From NCBI GenBank assembly GCA_949358305.1, contig OX442321.1, positions 9,201,605-9,265,604 of the forward strand: DNA of 64,000 bases, written 5' to 3'. A model generated the notes under the pieces. That model ran no database searches. It was not told the origin of the DNA and saw nothing but the letters and a program-made list of their open reading frames with translations. The stretch is from Strigamia acuminata. Lineage: Eukaryota > Arthropoda > Chilopoda > Geophilomorpha > Linotaeniidae. Below are positions 1-11,600 of the stretch, piece after piece (within the stretch, counting starts at the first letter, position 1; the number at the start of each line of letters is the position of its first letter). A program made the translations under genes and the position numbers.

Positions 1-1381
1 ACTTTTCCGAAAATAAAGTTGATAACGTTATTGACATGTAACTAAAAATTAAAACCAAACGGGCGGCTCTCAGGTTGATTACCGAATAAATATAATAACT
101 CAATTTGTCATTGAAGCGGACATCAAAGTCAAAAATCCAAGAGAACGTCCTCCTAACATTTAATTCGATTGGTTCCAGACAAGACTTCAGACTCGAGATG
201 TTCACGTCTCAATTTTTTTAGTCAAACACGACGGGAGCTTTAATCGAAAGGAATGAAAACTTTAGTCCTTCCTATTGCCTAGACAAGTTAAAATCCGACG
301 CGCTAAAATGCAATCTACTGCTGACGGAGCAAATTACTGGTAACAGGTGGGTTTGCGCGAATTAATCTCAAACAATTGCATTTATATATACCGTAATTAC
401 AACTGCGACGCATCAATAATAACATTTTCATTAAAATTTACAATTTAATCTCGAGTCGTAAAAATGTGGAAAAAAAATTTATCGTCTTTGATTTTTATAC
501 ACCCATAAATATCTTTGAATGTGTGCTGGGAATCGAAAATCTAATAGAAAATTTTCCTTTTTTTCTCAAGTTTTATTTGTTAGTTCCGCTTCCGCCCAAA
601 AAATGGCGGCGAGCTTAGTTTTTGTTAATATATAATTTACAACGCCTCCAACAAACGTGTACCGATGTTTTATGTACTGTAATTTAAGAAAATTGGAAAA
701 TGAAAAAAAAAATCTTTTAAATTAGTCTTTGATGTATTACAGTAATGGGAAAAAAATTGAAACTTTTTTGCCAAGTCAGCCGTAGTTTTATTTTAAAATT
801 AAAATCTTAAAGTTTAAAAGGAAACTTGAAAATGTGTTGAGTTTTTGCAATGAGCTCGTAACATCAAAAAGGAGATGGTAACTTAGTTTCTTATAGACAC
901 AAACTAATTATTTTGAAATGAGTTTCTTGAACACCGATGAAAACAAACCTTCATTTTTGCTAAAAAAAATAAAATCCCATTTTTCTTGCCTTCAACTTGC
1001 AAAGTTTACACCTTTTTATTTACAGAAAAAGAATTGAAAAGGTATTTTATAGCTCCAAAAGGAAGCGTTTTCAATTACAGTATTTTCCAAACTGTCACCA
1101 AACCCCGCTGCAATATATTTAAAATGAAAAATAAAAAAAAATAAATAAAAAAACTCCATTAATATATCATCCCTCAAAACGCAATATCAAAAAAAAAACC
1201 ATAAAATTCTTTCCAATTTATGTGGTTAAACAAATGCGATTGAGCACAGAACTGTGAAATAGAATTTCTGTATTAAAAAATATGGAGTCCAAGCAAATTG
1301 CTCAAGATTTAACTCGTAAAAAAATGATTTTTAAAAATTATTCCTGCAAAACCAAGCAAACTAACGTGCAAAATTCGAATT

Positions 1382-1445
1382 ACAGTGAAACCTGTCTACG
1401 ACGACCACTAACGAACCCTTTTTTGCGTTGTCGCGGTCGATTAAA
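1382..1445. repeat. Possible degenerate DNA-transposon terminus
   Basis: The stretch begins CAGTGAAACCTGTCTACGAC and continues with GACC/GGTCG-type words. This resembles the CAGTGAAACCTCTCTATAACG-type ends common in pogo/Tigger-like elements and derived MITEs. I found no matching inverted end nearby and no target duplication, so it may be a solo fragment or chance. Confidence 0.25.
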
Positions 1446-3968
1446 GTGTATTTTCATTGGCAACCGCGTGCAATCTTTTGAAATCGCACGCATGTTCATT
1501 TTCAATTAAGTGGGCAGATCAACCGCGTGCGATATATCGCGCTAGAAACTGAATCGCCAAATGAAGATCACTTACTGTCCTATCTCTTGCCCATAGGATG
1601 GAAATAATTCACTCAGACTCAAATATCCTGAGCCTAAATTCACTCTTTCTAAACCAAGCGTCCTTACTGACAATACGCAGAAATTTCTGTGCCAAAAAAC
1701 CGATCATTTGAGTAGGTGGTTGTCAAATGGAGATACAGTAGGTTCGGATACGAGTGTCACTGTAGACACTAATTGCGAAACAGAAAATGAAATCTTTCGA
1801 AGCTAATCAAGCGTCTTTAAAATTTTCGCCGAATTAAGCGTGAAATTCGACCCCGAACAAATCAGTCTCGGGCCATACTGATTTCAGACCAAATTGATTT
1901 TTGGCTAGGAATAGCTTATGTTTCAGCATCGCATGAATGACGACGACGGAATTGCAGTTGAGCTCGCAAGATTACACTGACGTTATTCCTTCTTTAATTC
2001 GCGGGTAATAAAGGGGAATGTGAGAAATAAAAAGATAATTAAAAAATTTCCTACACGTTTAGCCTGCAAATTTATTTTAGCACTTAAAAAGAAACGAGAT
2101 CTAATCACGATAATTTATTAACGTCTTAAATCGCTTCTTTTCTTCTTCCCCGAATACCTAATTGATTTTTCTGCTGTTTGTCGATGGAATCGTAATTAGA
2201 AAAAGTCAATCATTCTTTCAAAAAACTTTACCATCTACCTGCGCATGATCCGGTTACATTCACATTCAGGTTGTTATGGTTTACAGTTTGCAGTTTACAA
2301 AATTCTCGATTCCCAATTCCTCCATTTTAATTAATCATTAATTTAAAACTTCTGTTTTATATGCGTAACACTTTAGTGTTTTATTAACCACTGAAGATGG
2401 CTGGGAAAGACTAGCGTATTTTAATTGTCATTAAATTCTTTTTAATTAGTCTTTAAGAATTTTTATTTATTATAGATTAGAAATGGATTGGGATATACCG
2501 GATGCGTTATGAGACGCGAATGGTTCACAATCACTGCAAAATTGGGTCCAATTGCACGCAGAAAACCGACAGAGCTTGACAGGTATTGCGCTATCTTATC
2601 GGTGCTGAGCTAAAAGCTACACTAGTTTTCTCACTTGTCAGATTGGGGGTGCGTTTTATGTTCGCATACACACTTCTACAGCCCAGTGGCCGTGTCACAA
2701 TACGTCTGTCTGAGACAAAAAATAAAATTCAATTCGTCTGACCAAACACAAGAAAATAAAGTGCATTTAAAACGTGTGTTTATTTATATAAACACCAAAC
2801 ACCGAACTAGGAATGCGTGCATTTTTGGGTTTTACAAGTAAATATAAATTAAAATGTCTTCATTTTCACCCAATCAACAAATTATGGACCACTTATTTCA
2901 CATAATTCTGCTTTTACACACGAAGTTCAACCCTGATATAACTTGTATGGCAGTCATTTTAAATTTTGTTGAAAAAACCAAAACTAGACATAAACCACTT
3001 TTAAAACTACTCCAGTTAAGGAGTTTTGCAGTATTTCATGATGGTTTATGGCTGTTTTGAGCGTTCAGGTTCATTCTGCTTACATAGGAACACAAAAAAA
3101 CAGCACGAACAGAAACTTCGAAAGCACTAAACGGTAATTCAGCCAATTTTTTTAAAGAGAATTTTCCTAGTTTTAAGAATAAAAATGCAGTATATCGTAG
3201 TCGTAAAATCATAAACCGTATATTTAACACATGGCAACTCATAGTGGATCGCCTCAAAAGTATTACATACACCACATTTATTCATTAAACTGCGGTTATT
3301 GAAAACCACAGGAAGCGTTTGTAATTTAAAAACCATTACACAACATAGTTAAACCAGTCCATCAAAGAAGAAAAGTACGTAAACCACAAACCTCGAGTTA
3401 ATCCAGCGGCTACTCTTGATCATCGAGAACACATGGCTTAGTTTGTAACCAGGATTTGTTCAATAACTCATTTGTGCTATCACTTGGAGAGAGACTTCAT
3501 TCTGCGGCCATGTGGCACTATCAGTTCACTCCAGAGACCCTCATTTTCTTCCCATAAATGTACAATCAATGAATCAAACCAACCAAACTTTTTACGTCTT
3601 CTCCGTCCTCTTGGGAACATGTTTTCGCCCATTTGGATTTGAATTTACAATCCTGTTTGTAAAGCGATGTTTTAAAAGAAGTTTATTCTCACTGCAGAAC
3701 CTGAAAGTAAATAATAAAAAATTCTTGGTCAAAATCACTTGTTCATTTACAAACACTCCACACCGACTTGTAAACACGACTTAACGGCCATAAAAGTGCG
3801 ATTTATTCTGTCGGTTTGAGTGTGTTTGGTTATTTATGTGCATATAGTCGGCTTATGTGACAAAAATTCAAAGTATGGTACTCCTGAAGCAGGCAAATGT
3901 AAACACAAACATTAAAAATTATGGCAAAACTCAGAAAATACAAATGACTGACAATAATAATATAAATA

Positions 3969-3980
3969 GCCGCCATTTTT
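3969..3980 (-). promoter_or_regulatory. YY1-like site upstream of COMMD2
   Basis: GCCGCCATTTTT (reverse complement AAAAATGGCGGC) lies about 310 bp before the COMMD2 ATG. It matches the YY1/Pho consensus AANATGGCGGC that recurs near other start regions in this window. Its role as a promoter element is inferred. Confidence 0.45.
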
Positions 3981-4289
3981 CGAAACAGGCCTAAAATTTA
4001 AATATCAATCTCCTCATTACACTGCTTGTTCAAAAATATATATGACACAATGTCTCAAAAACAAGTTGTTTAAATTATCTATTCTGTGTATTAAATATTT
4101 ACCAAAACTTAGTTTTCTTATTGATTTAATGTGTTATCAAACTTCACTGGACTGTACCTTCTGGTTCACTCGGATTGTTACTCATGTTGACGTTAGATGG
4201 CGTCAACGAGCACCGAACAGCTATGGCGGATTCTGGATTATTGTAGAGCAATTTTTATCTTCAATTTACGGTTTGTTTTATTATAAAAT

Positions 4290-5124
4290 ATGGGTTTGTT
4301 GGTGTTTGATACCGAACATAAAGAACATTTATTATATCTCGTAACATTGCCAAAGGATGGTAAGTTGTACAATAAAGAATTTTGATCAAAATATGTATTT
4401 TGATGTATTCGTTTCACAGTTTTCAGCGAATTTAGTCGCATTTCAATTGAATTTCTCAAAAAAGGAATTAATGTCAAAGTGTACAACGCAGCAGCACGTA
4501 AGTGTCACCTAACTAGACGTGTCTCACATACAAAAAAAAACATTTTGTTTAGAAAAACTCGGTGTCGAGCCATCTGTCGTGCGAAAAGGCGTTGAAGGAC
4601 TCATGTATTTTTTCATGGAATGCGTGAAAAAAATGGTACTGGAAAATATTTGATGTTATAACAGATAAAGAATTTATTTTTTAAATCTTTGCAGGTAACA
4701 GAAATAGATTTTCTAGACTCCACACTCGCATTGGGATTCAGTGAAGAACATCAGCAAGAATTGTACTCTTTTTACAAAGAAAACCAATCAGATTTACGGC
4801 AAGTCCTAGCCGTCATTTTGCCCGAATTTCCCAGTTATCGCAATTTAGAATGGAGATTAGATATTAACGTAAGAAAAGCTGATCGATCAATCACATAAAA
4901 ATCGATAAGGAATTTTTTCACCTCATTCCACACAGGTAGCGTCACGTGCCCTTCACCGTCAGGTGAATCCAACTTACCTTTTGAAGTTAGAACTTAATCA
5001 AAGTTCACCCATATTTCTCCAAACCGATCCCGTCAATCTAATCCACATGACTAACGCGTTGGAGGAAGCGCTTCAAGAGCTAAAGACGCAGCACTGCAGA
5101 AGAATAACACGACTCTTGAAATAA
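4290..5124 (+). CDS. COMMD2: COMM domain-containing protein 2
   Basis: Five exons: 4290-4359, about 4420-4497, 4553-4635, 4695-4869 and 4936-5124. They encode about 197 residues; human COMMD2 has 199. The N-terminal helical part includes EHKEHLLYL and FLKKGINVKVYNAAAQKLG. It is followed by the diagnostic LGFSEEHQQEL segment, then the COMM domain with NLEWRLDINVASRAL, LQTDPVNLIHM and a C-terminal CRRITRLLK, all close to human COMMD2. COMMD proteins assemble into the Commander complex, which recycles endosomal membrane proteins, and some affect NF-kB; this is family knowledge. The ATG follows a YY1-like promoter motif and opens directly into the conserved region. The gene runs tail-to-tail into the RhoGEF gene. 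Confidence 0.93.
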
Positions 5125-5143
5125 TATACACATTTTTTTTTAA

Positions 5144-5155
5144 AATAAAAATAAA
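5144..5155 (+). terminator. COMMD2 polyadenylation signals
   Basis: Two overlapping AATAAA hexamers lie about 20-30 bases after the COMMD2 stop codon, where a short 3' UTR would be cleaved. The convergent RhoGEF stop codon is at 5602, so the two 3' UTRs share a 477-bp interval. Confidence 0.6.
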
Positions 5156-5601
5156 GGACAAAATATTAAATAATTTAATTTGTAATTTCATCATCCACGT
5201 AAATCAATAAATATTCCATTTTAAAAGGATTCTCTCAAAACCAGTCTTTTTCATTAAGAGACACGTAAATACAGAAGCACATTTGGCATAAAAGATCATT
5301 TCAAAAAACAAAATAAACAATAATAAAAATAAAAAAAATGCAAAATAAGTAAAATAATGGCCATAAGTAACAACCATTTATATTGAAACGTATTTACACG
5401 AACAAGGCACAAATATTTAATCGAAAAAAAGCAAATTAGAGGAAACATGGACTTGTTGATATTAACAATTCACTCAATCCGTACGGAGAGACAGCTGACA
5501 TTCCCAATCTCCTCTGTCCTGAATTAGCTCGCACCGTGTTGTCACCTAAGTTTGGCTCACTTCCAACTAGCCCTCTTCACGAAGCTCTGTCCAAAATCCT
5601 T

Positions 5602-8600
5602 TTATCTTTTCTGCTTCTTATTACTGCTGCCAAATGCGAACCAACCTGAAGAATTCTTCTTCTTGGCACTACTCAACACGAGGCCGAGCGGAAGGCTGCC
5701 AGTCTTCCCCTTGAGTGCGCGAGGATCATTGTGATGAGCGAGGGCATTGACACGCGGAACGTGTCGTCCTGGAAAAAACTCCTTCCCTCGCTTGCTCTTG
5801 CTTCTTTTCAATTTATTTCTCGCCACCGCCATTGCCGTTATTTTCGCTCGAGCCGATAAAACAAATCCTGTAACAAAAATAAAAACAAAATGTCAATTTT
5901 TATTTATCGTTTTCTATCTCGTAGAGTTGTGTACCTTGCTTTTCATCATCTTCGACGCGATTCCTCTCGTCTTTGAACGCCTTCATCCACCTATTTTTCT
6001 CGTCACAAGTCTTTGAGCAGAAAGTGACCCATTTGGCCTTTTCGCTGCAGTACACGCGCCAAGCGTGACGAATGATGAGACCAGATTGCGTGTCGCGTCC
6101 GTCCGGAAGATCAATCACTTCTCCCTCATCCATACAGATGCGACCTTTATAACAAAACGTGTTCCGTTTAAGCAGATCCTGTCAAGTTAATTAAACAATT
6201 AATTAAACTCCACTCGTTTACATAAATTGATTTTACTCACTCTCTTGCATATGATCAATTGATGGTCAAACAGGAAAAGTATTAAATCTCTCGACCATGT
6301 AGACGTCACTTTAGTCACATCGCCAGAATGAATCAGTTCGGAACTAATGTCCAGTAAATCAGGACCCTGCGTTTTAAAAATAAATAAATAAATAAATATA
6401 AATAAATTGCTGTTTTATGAGTATTGTTATTCCTGGCTATTTACCTCCCAGTATTCGACTAAAAGCTGCCAGCTGGCGATTTTCTCTAAGCACTCCATTC
6501 GTCTCTTCCTCTCGTTAATGTAATGCGCAACTTGTCGCATTGTTTGCAACGCTTCGGCCACGTGCGGTTGATCTGGGTGATCGTCCGGAGTAAATTTTAA
6601 CAATTCCGCCAATTGTAATGGATATTTGCAAATTTTTTGAACCGGTGTCAACAAAAATCCATCCAAAGAAATATCGATCATTTCTTGCAGTAATCGACAC
6701 GCCTGGAAATAAAATACGCCGAATTATTAATTGCAACAAAATTAATTATAAATAAAAAAACAAATAATTTATTTTCGTGATTTTATTTTATTATTATATT
6801 ATTTCTGTTAATACCTCAAAAAAATGCGAGTATTTTGGAATAGCAAAAAGCTGCTGTAGTTCATTCAGAGCCTGGGGATGGTTGTTGCAATATTCAGAAT
6901 ACACTTGAAACCCGTCGCGATGATTTACGAAGCAAGCACCGACACAACTCTGATGAGGCGACTCCCAATCGATGCATTCTTCCAATTTGCGCAAAAACCG
7001 ACTTTGAAAGTTATAAATTTGTTCCATATTTCCAAAAATGGCATTAATCCTTTCTTCCGGAAACATATCGGGTCGTTTACGAACTTGTTTCAAGTACCCC
7101 TGCAACGCAACAACAAAAACAATAAAACATTAAACACCAAAAACAAACATTAAATCAAATTAAAATTCGTACTTCTATGACATCTTTCAAATGCTGTACA
7201 AAATCCCTCTCCGTGCTCACGATTTCCTTGATAACATTGGTCCGAATTTGACTATTACTTTTCGACTGATTAACACTATTTTTAATAAATATATCGTCTT
7301 TCAACCGATCACCGCAGTCACCGTTCGGTTCACCCGACTGATTCACTCTTGCGCGCACAAAATCCGCCGGAAACCAACCCATTCGATCTTGCAAGGCGCC
7401 CCACCACCAATTGCGATCGCTGCAGTTGACCACCGCAACCAGATCTCCCGCTTTGAAGGGTAATTCATCAGGATCCATGGTAACGTGATCCCAAAGTGCT
7501 TCGGCATACATAATGTACTCGGACCAAGCAACTTTCACGTGTTTGTGTTTCTTCTTGCGATACGGCGACGATTCATCATCCGTTGACGGCTCGTCGTCCG
7601 AATGTGAACACAATCCGCGCGTCGAATCTTCATGATCGGAGTGACCACCTAAAAAAAAAAATACATTCGTATAAAAAAAAACGCCATTAAATCCGAAAAA
7701 TGCAAACATTTACCTTGATAATGAGCCAACGACAAAGCGCTCGCCATTTTATCCATTTCCATCGGCTGACTAACGGATCTTCGTAACTTATTTCTTTGTT
7801 CGCAACTCTTACCGTTCGATTTCCTCTGGTTAGTTCGCGTCATTATTAAATTATAATCATCCGCAACAGTTTGTATCATTTCCGAACTGCCCAAGTCCGA
7901 GTGCGTCTTTCGATCCCCGTCGCTCTCGAGGGACACGGACGAACTCACGGCAGCAGTCAACGATTTTTTTTGACATTCCAATCGCAGAGACGGCGATTTG
8001 GTTTTATGAGGCGTTAAAACGGGGTAAGAAGGAGCACAGTTGGGTGAAAACGATTGGTTCAGCCCATTGGTTTTATCCGTTTGATTATTACCGTTCGTTA
8101 AAACCTCAACGTGGATACCACTATCTGGACTCGAACACTTCCCAACGTGTTTCGCCTCTTTATTCTTATTTTTATTCTTCTTCTCCTTCGAAGACCGCCA
8201 AACCAAGGGCCCGAATCGAAACACGGTGCTTTCGTCGCTGTCGTCTTGAGGTGCCGTGTCCGACTGATTGTTAACCGACGACTGAGAACTCGCGGTACCA
8301 TCGGGTAAAGTCATAGTGCTCGAAGAATGCACGGACAACGGCGAAGTTGGCCTTCGATGTCTTTGAAATCGCAACGAAAAACTCTTCCGGAACTTCTGCA
8401 AGACACTTTCCATAGTGTTTCCCGAATTCCTCACCCCGGGCGCCCTTAAAGACGAACACCGAGAAGTAAACATGGAAGGCATGCTCATTTGTGGCAAAAG
8501 CATTTTACAAGTCGTAGACGGAGGTGACGACGGCGATATATTACAACGTCCGAGCGATAGATCCGCACAACTCGACGTGGTGCTGTTGGGCAAAGTAATA

Positions 8601-11600
8601 CTATCCAACGCTCGGGACTTTAATTCGAGAACCCTCTGCGCCTCCGCTTCCGAATACACCTGCGACCACGGACGTCTTAAATCACTTTCGGAGGCACTTA
8701 TATCCGTCGGACTCATGCTGAACGAAGACGGCGAACTGGATGCTTTGATTCTTCGCACGCACTTGGGCATAGAAGGATCTCTGTGAAGAAGGCGGAGTTC
8801 CAGCGCGAGTTTTTGACCACCCGTGCTACACCTAAGGCACCCTGTGCTTCCATGAGGTCGTCCACACGGTGAATTGACTTTGGGCAGTCTGGGAGATGTA
8901 GGCGGGGATTGAATTGGCGTGCCGTTTTCATTATCAATTCCGTTTGGCGAATTATTTTGCCCATTTGGTTCTTCGCCGATGCTGCTGATCGAAGACTGTT
9001 TTGATAGTCGGTCGTATTTGTCACCGGGGGAAATTGCTGGCTCGGTATCCTGGAAATAAATAAGAAAAATTATTATTAGTTGAAATTTTTGTATTTTTTG
9101 TATTTTTGTATTTTTTTTTTTTTTTGGTAGATCAGTAAATGCTTAAACCTGTAAAAGGAACCTCAACCAAGGCAAACAGCATGAGCTAAGAGGCCACGAA
9201 CAGCAAGCCAGATATTCTAACTTGATCCACCGACTGGTATCTGGTGGCATTTTAGCTTTCTCATTCCTCGAAGAAGCATTCAAACAAACTGACAAAACAC
9301 AGGAAATGTGGAATAGCTTCTATTGCAATCCCCAAAACTTCCTGAGGAAATACGGTTTCTTGGATTTCAAACTACCATTAACTTTTGTTTTTACATATGA
9401 ATTGCAGAATAAGTTATTAAAGCGCCTGTTTAACCCTGAAATAAAAACAGGTCTCTGCCGACTTGATTTAAAAGCGGAATAATAAATTAACAAAAACAAA
9501 AAAAAACAAAAACAAAAAAAAATCTGAAATTATAATTGATGAAAATTATCTCAACGAGTCAACGACATTTTTATTTTTTCCTTCCCCAATCTCAAAAATC
9601 TCTATCACAGTCCCTTTAAAACCCGTAAATATTTCCCAGCTGCTGCTGTTTTGCTCACTTTCCACAATCCACATGTTTCCTCAGGAAATTCGACCTCGAG
9701 TTTGGAAAGGAGACACAGCTGGGCAGTCTGAAGGAAATTAAACAAGCCCTCCCTCATCACAACAAGGTTAAAAACCCTCTACACATCACCACTTCCAATA
9801 TCCAGCGAAAAACCCAAACAAACAAAAATCTAAAAACAAAAAACAAAAAAAATAAAAAAGTGTGAATGAGGTGAGTAAAAAGAGGTCATGGAATGCCAGA
9901 ATGGGAGCTCGAATTAATGAATCCGAGTCTCTTAACCCTTTACCTCCTTACCTTAAATAAATCATCTTCCGACATCACTCCGTACCCGCGAATATACTTT
10001 TTCTCGAGTACCCACAACACATCCAAAACTTTGTGCATCGTTTTTTTCCCAATCACTTTCCGCGATGTTGCCGGTCGAACAAAGAACTCCTCCATACCAC
10101 GCACCAACTCCGGACCGTCCATCACACACGAGGCCGCATTGCACAATGGTGGTGCAAAAGTGCAAAACTTCACCCACAAAATGGCGACTGGACCAGCACG
10201 TGCACGAGTACAGCAGGTGAATGCTCTAGCAATGGTATGAAGGCGTGCAGCTGGCGTTTCATCATGTGAATGGGCTCAGGCACAGAGGATAACAGGATTT
10301 TTTCTTCCCCCATCCCTCGCCAGGTGGCACGCGGCAAAAGACTCGCCAAATGAATGGATAACACTCCCCTAGTCTTTTACTCCCGAACATCTGCCTCGCG
10401 GCCGAGCCGGGCTCTTGAAAAATGCGACTGCAAAAGGCAATTAACACACGTCTTGCCCGATAACGTTGCGAATTTACGTCCAGACTTATACAGTATCGCC
10501 TTTTACTAACTGTAAATGCGCAATCAAACGTGTTTAGGTCGAAATTTTGTTTATTAACCTAAAACGACAAACCCTTCGACCTTCCCGGTAATGATTGACC
10601 GTTAATGTAGACCATATGGTTGTCTGTACATCCTAAATGGGTCTTTTACGTGTTGTTTCTACACTTTATCTAGCTGTAAAAATTCCCATTCATTCCTAGC
10701 CACGCTCCAATTGTCGCTAATTTCATTCCACGACTTAAAAGATACTCGTTATCTCTATGGAAAAAAAAAGATAAAAACCTATAAGGAGGGAATTGCAGAC
10801 GCCAAGGATAAGTTTCAACCTAGACTAGGGAAAAAATGTCTCGTCTGCAGTGACACTCATTTCCGTCTGACACCGGAAATAACCCTTTTCCAACACTGTC
10901 TGCGATTTATAATACATTTTTATGCTAATTCCCGACCGTGTATAAAAATTCCACATATTTTCTACATTCCATGAGCACAAAATAAAGAGTTTTTAACTCC
11001 TTTACCTGATTGACCCGCACCTCCATTCACCTGGCTTTAGAAAGAAATGAATTATGGATACAAAGAGAAGCTGTGTTGCCTAGCAACGGGACGTGGGTGG
11101 AACAACGTAGATGGTTTGTCACGGAAACAAACATGTTTGTTTTTAGATCCTTTGATTACGTAAATTGAGACGAATTAGCATAGGTTCGAGTGTTACGGCT
11201 GTATAGGTGTTTGTTCCATCAGTTGGTATCTCCCAAGTGGCATTGCGTAAAGAGGCCAAACCGATTTGATAAGACGAGGGGTCGATGGGCAAACAAAATA
11301 AGTTCACTGTGTGAAGGCCAAAGTGGCCACCGCCACCTTAAAAGGAATGGGACATCAGCGAGGCAATTTAAGTGAAAAATCTTAGGAATCGGATTGAGGT
11401 AATAAATGCATTTAACTGCATTTTTTTTACAACATTTATTTCTCATCATTAGCAGTTAAACTCTTGTTTTTATGGCTCTTTAAATTACATTCTTACCACA
11501 AATTCCTAAAAAAAACAAAAAAAAACAATAACAGAAATAAGTAATTTAGATAAAAATAAAAAATAAAAATAAAACAGGAAGTGAATAATGTCCCTTAGGT

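Larger units (their letters stand above)
1..4289. other. Intergenic region, no convincing gene
   Basis: AT-rich DNA upstream of COMMD2. Open frames here are short, lack flanking splice signals and resemble no protein I know. Two items stand out: a YY1-like AAAATGGCGGC near 599-609, which could mark a promoter whose gene I cannot see, and a transposon-terminus-like sequence near 1382. The last 300 bases should hold the COMMD2 promoter. Introns or UTR of a gene lying mostly outside the window cannot be excluded. Confidence 0.5.

Noticed and set aside
8415-8786. 123-codon plus frame
   Set aside because: Shadow of the Ser-rich RhoGEF exon on the other strand.
9222-9482. 86-codon plus frame in a RhoGEF intron
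   Set aside because: No similarity recognised, and flanked by A-rich low-complexity sequence with no splice support.
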